Positions 1 to 6,153 of a DNA stretch of 7,486 bases are shown here, piece by piece. The notes under the pieces were generated by a model. It ran no database searches. It was not told the origin of the DNA and worked only from the letters and a program-made list of their open reading frames with translations. Source of the stretch: an uncultured Flavobacteriales bacterium (GTDB taxonomy: Bacteria; Bacteroidota; Bacteroidia; Flavobacteriales; CALTNV01); the NCBI GenBank assembly GCA_943845485.1, contig CALTNV010000030.1:1-7486 (forward strand), in the 5' to 3' direction. The position numbers and the translations under genes are program-made. Numbering within the stretch: position 1 is the stretch's first letter; every line of letters begins with the position of its first letter.

Positions 1-41
1 CACTACTGATCATGGTACCATAAAAGTTAATGATAGTAGTG
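1..41. repeat. Inverted-repeat-bounded 27-bp segment inverted inside porX
   Basis: CACTACT (1-7) and AGTAGTG (35-41) are perfect inverted repeats around a 27-bp core (8-34). Read on the plus strand from position 2, the sequence gives TTDHGTIKVNDSS, the conserved metal-binding segment of PorX/PglZ proteins. Read in the actual porX frame (minus strand) it gives TT-IINFYGTMI-SS. The core is nine codons long and the arms are symmetrical, so inverting 8-34 restores DHGTIKVND exactly in frame. The centre (12-21) is itself the palindrome ATGGTACCAT. The left arm touches the window edge, so its true length is unknown. It may be a natural invertible element, a fixed micro-inversion, or a fold-back assembly or amplification artefact. 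Confidence 0.8.
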
Positions 42-1267
42 ATAACAACATCAAAACCTTTATCTGATATAAATTTTATGACATCGTAAATTGGAGAGTT
101 TTCAAACCAACTTTTAGTGATGGACCTGTAAGATTTTTCATCGTCAGCTAATTCTCTAATAACTTCCATATCTGTTCTAGCATGTGATAGCATATCAACA
201 AAATTATATACTAAAACGTTTAATTCATTAGATACTAAATCATTTAAATTTTCTACATACTTTTTTCCTGCTGCTAAATTTGTTATTTTATGATAAGAAA
301 GATTAACGTCAACACCAATCCTTTTTAGGTTTTCATTTAAAAAAAACTCTTCATGACTATTTTTACTGCCTTCTTGGTCTTCCTCTATCCAATAATCAGG
401 ATATCTTTTCTTTATTTCTGAAGGCATTAAACCTGCAAAAAAAGAATTTCTTGCATATTGGGTAGCGGTAGGTAAAATACTCATTGAAAAGGTTTCTTTT
501 TCAACCCTTAAAAATTGTGATATGATAGGTTTAATAGTTAACCACTGATCGTACCTCAGATTATCAATAACAATTAAAAAAGTTTTATTTTCTTTTAAAA
601 TTGGTGCAATTTCATTCTTAATTACATTAGGAGATAAATTTAATTCTTCAGGAGCATCTATTAACCAATCTTTGTAAGAGTTAGTGACATATTTTGAAAA
701 TAATGTTGATGCCTCTGATTTTTGAGATTCTAAAATTGATGACATACTTTCATCATCACTTTTATCGAGTTCAATTTCCCAATAAGTTAGTTCTTTATAT
801 AAAGAAATCCAGTCATTTAAATCTAAATGATTCATCAACTTCATCGATATTTCTCTAAATTCTTGTTGGTAATTTTGTATGGTAGTGTCAGAAATTAATC
901 TTTTAGTATCTAAATTCTTTTTTATAGATAAAATAATTTGATTAGGTCTAACTGGTTTTATTAGATAATCAGATATTTTAGAACCTAAAGCCTCTTCCAT
1001 AATATGCTCTTCCTCACTTTTGGTTATCATAACTATAGGAACACTAGGTGATTTTTTCTTTATTTCTCTTAAAACATCTAAACCTCCTAAACCAGGCATA
1101 TTTTCATCTAAAAATACAATATCAAATATTCCTTCTTCAAAAATATCTAAAGCATCATTTCCATTATTACATGTGGTTACATCATAATCTTTCTGCTCAA
1201 GAAATATAATATGAGATTTTAATAAATCTATTTCATCATCAACCCAAAGAATTTTTATTTTTCTCAT
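1..1267 (-). CDS. porX: PorX-type response regulator with PglZ domain (partial, C-terminus off the left edge)
   Basis: Cytoplasmic two-component regulator; in Porphyromonas and Flavobacterium, PorX controls the type IX secretion system, and its PglZ domain is an alkaline-phosphatase-fold phosphodiesterase acting on oligonucleotides. The 422 visible codons are open from ATG 1267. The receiver domain (about 1-120) begins MRKIKILWVDDE, with acidic D10/D11, phosphoacceptor D54 (FLDENMPG), switch T82 and K104-P105. A helical linker follows. The PglZ core shows D235 (IDNLRYDQW), a PTATQYARN segment with T267/T269 as candidate nucleophile, and DMLSH with likely metal ligands D358 and H362. The usual length, from memory, is about 515 residues, so roughly 95 lie outside. 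After ITT (to residue 411) the expected DHGTIKV is missing: the frame reads IINFYGTMI and then SS, and the expected motif lies on the opposite strand (see the inverted segment). Identity is secure; whether this copy is catalytically competent is doubtful. It is transcribed divergently from the HD gene. Confidence 0.93.
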   Translation of the reverse strand, partial: MRKIKILWVDDEIDLLKSHIIFLEQKDYDVTTCNNGNDALDIFEEGIFDIVFLDENMPGLGGLDVLREIKKKSPSVPIVMITKSEEEHIMEEALGSKISDYLIKPVRPNQIILSIKKNLDTKRLISDTTIQNYQQEFREISMKLMNHLDLNDWISLYKELTYWEIELDKSDDESMSSILESQKSEASTLFSKYVTNSYKDWLIDAPEELNLSPNVIKNEIAPILKENKTFLIVIDNLRYDQWLTIKPIISQFLRVEKETFSMSILPTATQYARNSFFAGLMPSEIKKRYPDYWIEEDQEGSKNSHEEFFLNENLKRIGVDVNLSYHKITNLAAGKKYVENLNDLVSNELNVLVYNFVDMLSHARTDMEVIRELADDEKSYRSITKSWFENSPIYDVIKFISDKGFDVVITTIINFYGTMISS

Positions 1268-1314
1268 ATTTTTAATCTAAATTTAAGTTTAATTTAATCA
1301 TTATATTCTTAAGG
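1268..1314. promoter_or_regulatory. Divergent promoter region between porX and the HD gene
   Basis: Only 47 bp separate the two divergent start codons, so both promoters must overlap here or extend into the coding regions. Near-matches (7 of 8) to the Bacteroidota -7 element TAnnTTTG are the palindromic TAAATTTA at 1278-1285, usable in either direction, and TAAGTTTA at 1284-1291 on the plus strand. I see no convincing -33 TTG. AAGG at 1311-1314 directly abuts the HD start codon and is too close to be a good ribosome binding site. In such AT-rich DNA these matches are weak evidence. Confidence 0.35.
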
Positions 1315-2556
1315 ATGAATAATAAAATTAATAAAAGGAAAATATTTAACGACCCAATATATGACTTTATTTCAATTCCCTTTGATTTTGTTTTAGATGT
1401 TATAGATCATCAATACTTTCAAAGGTTAAGACGTATTAAACAATTAGGTTTAACAAGTCTTGTATATCCTGGTGCTTTACACAATAGGTTTGAGCATGCT
1501 TTAGGAGCAATGTCACTTATGGTTAGTGCCGTACAAAGTTTAAGAAATAAAGGTGTTGATATTACAGAAGATGAATATGAGGCTGTAATTTTAGCTATTC
1601 TATTACATGATATAGGTCATGGCCCATTTTCGCATGCATTAGAATTCACAATTGTTGAAAATGTTCATCACGAGCAACTAAGTGAACTTTTCATGGAAAA
1701 GTTAAACTTAGAATATGATGGCAAACTTACATTGGCAATTAAAATTTTTAAAGGAGATTACCATAAACTATTTTTGCATGAATTAGTCTCTAGCCAACTA
1801 GATATGGACAGGTTAGATTATTTAATTAGAGATAGTTTTTATTGTGGTGTTTCTGAAGGAGTGGTACCTAGTAAAAGATTGATTGAACTTTTAGATGTTA
1901 AAAATGGTCGACTTGCTATTAATCATAAAGGAATTTACTCTGTTGAAAAATTTTTAGTTGCTAGACGCATAATGTATTGGCAAGTATATTTTCATAAAAC
2001 TGCTATTGCAGTAGAATGTATGCTTGTAAATGCTTTAAAAAGAGCAAAGGTACTAGCTAATAATGGTGTTGATTTATTTTGTACTCCAGCTTTTAAATAT
2101 TTTTTATATAATAAAGTAACTTTAAATGACTTTAAAGAAAATAATGAAGCATTAAATTATTTTTCTGAACTAGATGATTTTGATATACTTTCAGCTATTA
2201 AGGTATGGCAACATCACTCCGACCCTACTTTGTCATTTATTTGTAAAGGATTAATTCAAAGAAAACTTTGGAAAATTAAAATTCAAAAATCACCTTTTGA
2301 AAAAGGATTTACAGCACACCTTAAAGAAAAAGCTAAAAAGAATATAAACAATTCAGATATTGATATTTCATATTATTTTATAGACAAAAAAATAAGTAAT
2401 AGTGCGTATCAAAAAGGAATTGAAAATATAAATATTTTTTATCGAGATGGCAGTATTTTAGATATCACTCAAGCTTCAGATAATTTTAACATTGAAGCAC
2501 TTTCTAATGAAGTAGCAAAATATTACATTTGTTTTCCCTCTAATCAGTTACTTTAA
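1315..2556 (+). CDS. HD-superfamily metal-dependent phosphohydrolase (dNTPase/SAMHD1-like)
   Basis: Cytosolic HD-domain hydrolase of 413 residues, close to the roughly 400 usual for this Bacteroidota family. The N-terminal half carries the full motif set: H56-N-R-F-E-H61 with H61 as first metal ligand, the signature H98-D99 in LLHDIGHGPFSHALE, and a distal Asp in SSQLDMDRLDYLIRD (D163 the probable fourth ligand). This HxxRFEH...HDIGHGPFSH...DxDRxDY arrangement is that of dGTPase/SAMHD1-like triphosphohydrolases, so the likely activity is on a (deoxy)nucleotide triphosphate or related phosphoester; the substrate cannot be read from sequence. The C-terminal half (about 200-413) is helical and lysine-rich. 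The next in-frame Met is residue 66, inside the motif region, so ATG 1315 must be the start. The last residues, SNQLL, are encoded by the long terminal palindrome and look like an addition to a usual ending near CFP. Confidence 0.9.
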   Translation: MNNKINKRKIFNDPIYDFISIPFDFVLDVIDHQYFQRLRRIKQLGLTSLVYPGALHNRFEHALGAMSLMVSAVQSLRNKGVDITEDEYEAVILAILLHDIGHGPFSHALEFTIVENVHHEQLSELFMEKLNLEYDGKLTLAIKIFKGDYHKLFLHELVSSQLDMDRLDYLIRDSFYCGVSEGVVPSKRLIELLDVKNGRLAINHKGIYSVEKFLVARRIMYWQVYFHKTAIAVECMLVNALKRAKVLANNGVDLFCTPAFKYFLYNKVTLNDFKENNEALNYFSELDDFDILSAIKVWQHHSDPTLSFICKGLIQRKLWKIKIQKSPFEKGFTAHLKEKAKKNINNSDIDISYYFIDKKISNSAYQKGIENINIFYRDGSILDITQASDNFNIEALSNEVAKYYICFPSNQLL

Positions 2557-2618
2557 ATAGTTTTATAAAAAGCCAGCACTTAGCTGGCTTTTTATAAAAC
2601 TATTTAAAGTAACTGATT
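2542..2618. terminator. Bidirectional terminator in a perfect 36-bp inverted repeat that also encodes both gene ends
   Basis: The arms at 2542-2577 and 2583-2618 are perfectly complementary over 36 bp around the loop ACTTA (2578-2582). The inner stem has a GC core, AGCCAGC/GCTGGCT, flanked by A-runs and T-runs, so in either direction it forms a GC hairpin followed by a U-tract: an intrinsic terminator for the convergent HD and response-regulator genes. The outer arm goes well beyond a normal terminator stem and includes both stop codons (TAA 2554-2556 plus strand; 2604-2606 minus strand) and the preceding Asn-Gln-Leu-Leu codons of each gene. Pairing fails at the next base on each side (2541/2619). 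Confidence 0.95.
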
Positions 2619-3017
2619 TAAACTTTCTTCTGTTAGTGGTTTATTAATAAAACTAACAACCCTTTTACTTTTTGAAACTAAATCTTTATCAACTGGATTT
2701 AAAGAAGATGTTAAAACTGCAATTTTACAATTATCTTTTATTTTTTTATCTAAATTTTCAAACTCCTCAATAAACTGATGTCCATCCATCATAGGCATAT
2801 TAATGTCTAAAAAGATATAATCTGGATATAATTCTTCTTTAAAATCAAAATTATTTTGTAGGTTTTTTAAATATTCTAAGGCACTTTGGCCACTATTGTA
2901 AACAAAAACATGCTCAGAAAATGAATTCCCTTCTACGATTTTTTGATTGATGAAATTATCAATTTCATTATCATCAACTAACATAATGTTTTTAAAGTTT
3001 GTTTTGGGCTTTTTCAT
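2604..3017 (-). CDS. Stand-alone CheY-like receiver response regulator
   Basis: Single receiver domain of 137 residues with no DNA-binding or enzymatic output domain. Visible motifs are the acidic pair D15/D16 (IMLVDDNEIDNF), phosphoacceptor D71 in FLDINMPMMDGHQF, switch region T103-S104-S105 (VLTSS) and the invariant K126-P127 (INKPLTEESL). It is therefore expected to be phosphorylated and to signal by protein-protein contact or to relay phosphate onward. The histidine kinase gene ends 4 bp upstream, so the two are almost certainly co-transcribed and cognate. The lysine-rich start MKKPKTNFKN precedes the first beta strand at a normal distance, which supports the ATG at 3017. The C-terminus NQLL lies in the terminator palindrome and fits as the end of the last receiver helix. 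Confidence 0.92.
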   Translation of the reverse strand: MKKPKTNFKNIMLVDDNEIDNFINQKIVEGNSFSEHVFVYNSGQSALEYLKNLQNNFDFKEELYPDYIFLDINMPMMDGHQFIEEFENLDKKIKDNCKIAVLTSSLNPVDKDLVSKSKRVVSFINKPLTEESLNQLL

Positions 3018-3021
3018 AACT

Positions 3022-4497
3022 TTATTTTTTTGGTAATTTAATTATAAATGATGTTCCTTCTTGCTCTTTGGAGATAATATTAATATTTCCATCTATTTTT
3101 TTTAATGTAGACTTAACAATGTATAAACCAAGACCTGTCCCTTCAATATTTGTATTGTTTGCTCTGTAAAACATATCAAAAACTTTTTCTTGTTTATTTT
3201 GGGGAATACCTACACCATTATCTGAAATTGAGATATTTAAATTTTCATCTTCCAAATTAAACTTAACAGTTACTAACTTATTCTTTTTTAAATTATCTGA
3301 ATACTTTACAGCATTTGAAATTATATTTTGAAAAATAGAACTAATAAAATCTTTATCAGTATTAAAAACTAATTCTTGATCTCCATAAACTTCAAACACA
3401 ATATCTTTTGCTAAATCAGAATGCTTTAAACTATCAATAACATCCTTAATAATAGAATGAATATTTAATATGGTATAATTAACTGTTCCGTGAGTGGCTC
3501 TTGAAATTCTAAGCAAGTCATCTAAAATATTGTTCAATCTATTAGTACTAGTTTGAATCATTTTAAATATCTCCTCTTGTTCTTCTTTTGATGAATTTTG
3601 AGCTAATGCAATATTTGTTAATCCTATAATAGAAGCTAAAGGCCCTTTTAAATCATGAGAAGCTTTATAAACAAAAGTATCTAACTCATTATTTTTTTGT
3701 TTTAAAGCCTGCTTCGAATTAATCAATTTTAATTCAGTATTTTTTCTTTCTGTAATATCATGTCCAACACTAATAAATAACCCTACAGGACCTGGAGTAT
3801 CTTGCCATAAAATCCATTTTTTATCCCCGTTTTCACAAAGAACTTCACGCTCGTAAAAATGCTCTAACTCTTCCCCTTTTGGAGTAATTGATGTATCCTG
3901 ATACCTTTTTTTTGCTTCTAATATTTGTGAAGAATTCAAAAATGTTTTATTAAACCAACCATTTTTTAACATTTCACCTGGTTCATATCCTAATATATTT
4001 TTTACGGAGGGTGCACAATATAAAATTTCACCAAATGTATTACCAACAATAAACAACGTACCTATCTCCTCTAAAATATCATCTGATATGGAAAGGCTAG
4101 AGTGGACTATTCTGTCTTCGGTAATATCTTTAACGATACCGAAAAAGCCAGTAAACTCATTCTTATCATTAAATTCAGCTTTAGGAGATATGCTAAATAA
4201 ACGATTGTGAGATTGAACATTAAAATTTACATCAAATTTTTCATCAATCCCTTTCTTAATCATACTTAACTTAATATCAAAATTATCCATATCACCCTCT
4301 GTAATAAAACTTTTAATAGAAGCTCCATTAATAGGATTATTCTGGGTCTGTAACATTTTTGAAAAAGATGAATTTGAATATATAAATTTATAATCTTCAT
4401 CAACAACAAAAACACCCTCATTCATATTTTCAACTATTGATTTAAAAAATGAATGAGATGATTTATTTAGTGTTGGTGTAATATATTCAAACTTCAT
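3022..4497 (-). CDS. Soluble PAS-PAS sensor histidine kinase
   Basis: A 491-residue hybrid-free histidine kinase with no signal peptide or membrane segment, so it probably senses a cytoplasmic cue. Domain order: PAS 1 (about 15-128, from SIVENMNEGVFVVDEDYKFIYSN to GIVKDITEDR), PAS 2 (about 139-252, with GNTFGEILYCAPSVKNILGY and a PAC-like end GHDITERK), a short coiled linker, HisKA with phosphoacceptor H281 (SHDLKGPLASIIGL), and HATPase_c with N-box N391/N395 (FQNIISNAVKYS), G1 box D426-G430 (ISDNGVGI), F-box region near FDMFYRAN, and G2 box G453-G457 (GTGLGLYIVKS). All catalytic residues are present. Its start overlaps the stop of the upstream helical-protein gene as ATGA (4497-4494), indicating translational coupling, and the receiver gene follows 4 bp later. 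The ligands of the PAS domains cannot be inferred. Confidence 0.95.
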   Translation of the reverse strand: MKFEYITPTLNKSSHSFFKSIVENMNEGVFVVDEDYKFIYSNSSFSKMLQTQNNPINGASIKSFITEGDMDNFDIKLSMIKKGIDEKFDVNFNVQSHNRLFSISPKAEFNDKNEFTGFFGIVKDITEDRIVHSSLSISDDILEEIGTLFIVGNTFGEILYCAPSVKNILGYEPGEMLKNGWFNKTFLNSSQILEAKKRYQDTSITPKGEELEHFYEREVLCENGDKKWILWQDTPGPVGLFISVGHDITERKNTELKLINSKQALKQKNNELDTFVYKASHDLKGPLASIIGLTNIALAQNSSKEEQEEIFKMIQTSTNRLNNILDDLLRISRATHGTVNYTILNIHSIIKDVIDSLKHSDLAKDIVFEVYGDQELVFNTDKDFISSIFQNIISNAVKYSDNLKKNKLVTVKFNLEDENLNISISDNGVGIPQNKQEKVFDMFYRANNTNIEGTGLGLYIVKSTLKKIDGNINIISKEQEGTSFIIKLPKK

Positions 4498-5936
4498 GAA
4501 TTAATAATTTCTGATACAATAGAATCTTCTAATCTCAAAAATTGCAACATTTTATACTTACCTTGATTTAGCATCCTAAACTTATTTAATTGTTGTAATG
4601 CTTTTTCTTCACTGTTAGACTTTAATGTTCCAATCACAATTTTTAACATCTTAGAAAAATGAATTGCATGATCATAATGTAAATCATCATTTCTTTCTCT
4701 TATTTTTCTAGTAGCCGACCTAATTATATTCCAAGCTAAATCATGCTTGCCTTTAAAACAATATAACAAGGAGATAAATAGTTTTATTTCAATTTCTGCG
4801 TGTATATTATTTTTAAAACTTACCTCATTAATTAATGAAGATAATTCTTTAATAGCAGCATCATTGTTATTTGATAAATAGGCTGAAATTGCTAAATATT
4901 TTTTAAACTCTATGTAATTAGAAACATCATTTATATTTGGCGAAAAGTTTGCCGTTAATAAATTATTTTCAATCATTAAATTTTCTGGAATATCAAGACT
5001 TATATATCTATCAACTTTAGAAAATAAAAACTGATGGGTATATATAGAGTGATTATAATTTAAAAAAGAAGGAAGCCTCATATTAACCCTATCAAAAGAT
5101 ATCTTTTCTTTTTTTACCAATCCTAAACTATGATAATACTCAAACTGAAGATAATCTACAATCACTTCAAAATGTTGATATTTTAAATCATTTGGATATT
5201 TATCCATTATGGAACGTGTTTCATTTAATACATCTTCAACAGGTTCGTCGTTTTTTGTTAAATCTTTAAGAGGTAAAAATAAATCAATAGATATATCTAT
5301 AATGTTTTTTATAACCTTTAAATGATGAGAATCATACATCGAATTTAAATGATTAATTTCTTTTTTAATTAATGGAAAAGAATCTAATAAAACATCTTCC
5401 CTAGATGTTTTATACTTCCCAATTTTTGCAACAAAATCAGATAATAAATCTTCTGCTTTATCAAGAGATAAAGTATATGCTACATTTTTATTATACAATT
5501 GTGCATATTCATAATATTTTTCTGTATGTATATTTAATTTCTTTAAAGCTTTATAAACACTTGTTAACTCATAAGGCATGTCTAAACTTAATAAATCTTT
5601 TTCTAGCTTTGTTAAAATGGCTATTGCAATTTCAGGCTGTGAATTATAAATTAAAGTTGGTATTGAAATAATTTTATTTAAAATTGCAGCTTTAGGATCT
5701 TCTACATTTTCTAATAAATATTCTTGAACCCTATCGAACAATCTAGATTTCAAGACATAAAAAGCGTTGGAATTAACACCAAGAATTTCATGCATCTCTT
5801 TTTCTGTATGATTATCTTCTCGATAAAACTTTAACAAACTATGATACTTATCTGCTTTATTAGCAACAAGCTTTTCGCTTAAATCTTGATAACATTCATC
5901 ATCGATTCTTTTTACTACTCCTTCTAAGTTTAGCAT
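4494..5936 (-). CDS. Uncharacterised all-helical (TPR-like) protein coupled to a histidine kinase
   Basis: I do not recognise a named family. The 480 residues are rich in Leu, Lys, Asn and Asp, with no signal peptide, membrane segment or enzyme motif. Residues about 25-78 (YHSLLKFYRED, EKEMHEILGVNSNAFYVLKSRLF) have a helix-turn-helix-like rhythm: a helix, a short 'LGVNSNAFY' turn, then a basic helix. From about 80 to 470 there are successive amphipathic helix pairs such as PEIAIAILTKLEKDLLSLD, YYEYAQLYNKNVAYTL, NDAAIKELSSLINEV and KHDLAWNIIRSATRKIRER, which resembles a degenerate TPR or solenoid scaffold. It is the first gene of the operon and overlaps the kinase by 4 nt, so it is probably made in step with the kinase and may be an adaptor, a co-sensor or the output regulator. 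Function is inference only. The plus-strand open frame inside it (5405-5671) is a shadow. Confidence 0.85.
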   Translation of the reverse strand: MLNLEGVVKRIDDECYQDLSEKLVANKADKYHSLLKFYREDNHTEKEMHEILGVNSNAFYVLKSRLFDRVQEYLLENVEDPKAAILNKIISIPTLIYNSQPEIAIAILTKLEKDLLSLDMPYELTSVYKALKKLNIHTEKYYEYAQLYNKNVAYTLSLDKAEDLLSDFVAKIGKYKTSREDVLLDSFPLIKKEINHLNSMYDSHHLKVIKNIIDISIDLFLPLKDLTKNDEPVEDVLNETRSIMDKYPNDLKYQHFEVIVDYLQFEYYHSLGLVKKEKISFDRVNMRLPSFLNYNHSIYTHQFLFSKVDRYISLDIPENLMIENNLLTANFSPNINDVSNYIEFKKYLAISAYLSNNNDAAIKELSSLINEVSFKNNIHAEIEIKLFISLLYCFKGKHDLAWNIIRSATRKIRERNDDLHYDHAIHFSKMLKIVIGTLKSNSEEKALQQLNKFRMLNQGKYKMLQFLRLEDSIVSEIINS

Positions 5937-5990
5937 ATTTTAAATATTTAGGTTTTAGGTACTATAAGTTTTAATTTCATCCTACACTAA

Positions 5991-5998
5991 CAAACTTA
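5991..5998 (-). promoter_or_regulatory. Candidate -7 promoter element of the helical protein/kinase/receiver operon
   Basis: Read on the minus strand this is TAAGTTTG, an exact match to the Bacteroidota -7 consensus TAnnTTTG. It lies about 55 nt upstream of the ATG at 5936, which leaves a plausible leader of about 45-50 nt. I see no clear TTG at the -33 position, which weakens the call. Confidence 0.4.
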
Positions 5999-6026
5999 AC
6001 TTATTTCTAACATGATTATAACATAT

Positions 6027-6055
6027 AAAAAGCGTATAAATAAATTTACGTTTTT
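6027..6055. promoter_or_regulatory. Quasi-palindrome, possible operator upstream of the metal permease gene
   Basis: The left half, AAAAAGCGTATAAAT (6027-6041), mirrors the right half, ATTTACGTTTTT (6044-6055), apart from two single-base bulges (G 6032 and T 6037) and a 2-bp centre. The near-dyad CGTA...TACG inside a divergent promoter region could bind a dimeric repressor, perhaps a DtxR/MntR protein given the gene downstream. It does not match the classical DtxR or MntR boxes that I know, and AT-rich DNA readily yields such symmetry. Confidence 0.25.
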
Positions 6056-6153
6056 TTACCTAATGAAATTTTATTAATATGTTTTGTTTATTTAATTAGC
6101 AAGGTTTCAAGCATATTTTTTATCTTTACTATGTTGTAAAATTTAAACAATTA

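Larger units (their letters stand above)
5937..6153. other. Divergent intergenic region, 217 bp
   Basis: This very AT-rich gap separates the sensor operon (minus) from the metal permease gene (plus) and should hold both promoters. It contains a good -7-like element for the minus direction (5991-5998), a quasi-palindrome at 6027-6055, and, for the plus direction, a weaker -7-like TATCTTTA at 6121-6128 about 25 nt before the start codon, with no clear -33 partner. No coding potential or RNA gene is evident. Confidence 0.7.

Noticed and set aside
12..21. ATGGTACCAT palindrome as an independent regulatory site
   Set aside because: It is the coding centre of the HGT codons in the inverted porX segment; no other sign of a binding site.
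2..67. Plus-strand frame TTDHGTIKV... read as a separate small gene
   Set aside because: It stops after about 21 codons and is explained completely as the inverted active-site segment of porX plus antisense sequence.
2542..2618. Long palindrome as a mobile-element end, attachment site or small RNA gene
   Set aside because: There is no transposase, target duplication or integrase nearby. The GC core with flanking A/T runs between convergent stop codons is fully explained as a bidirectional terminator with extended arms.
5405..5671. Plus-strand open frame of 88 codons
   Set aside because: It lies wholly inside the helical-protein gene on the other strand. Its translation is low-complexity Leu/Ile/Tyr/Asn typical of antisense AT-rich DNA, with no recognisable motif.
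5941..5960. Tandem TTTAGG/TTTTAGG repeat as an operator
   Set aside because: Only two short imperfect copies in AT-rich DNA, immediately upstream of a start codon; not distinguishable from chance.
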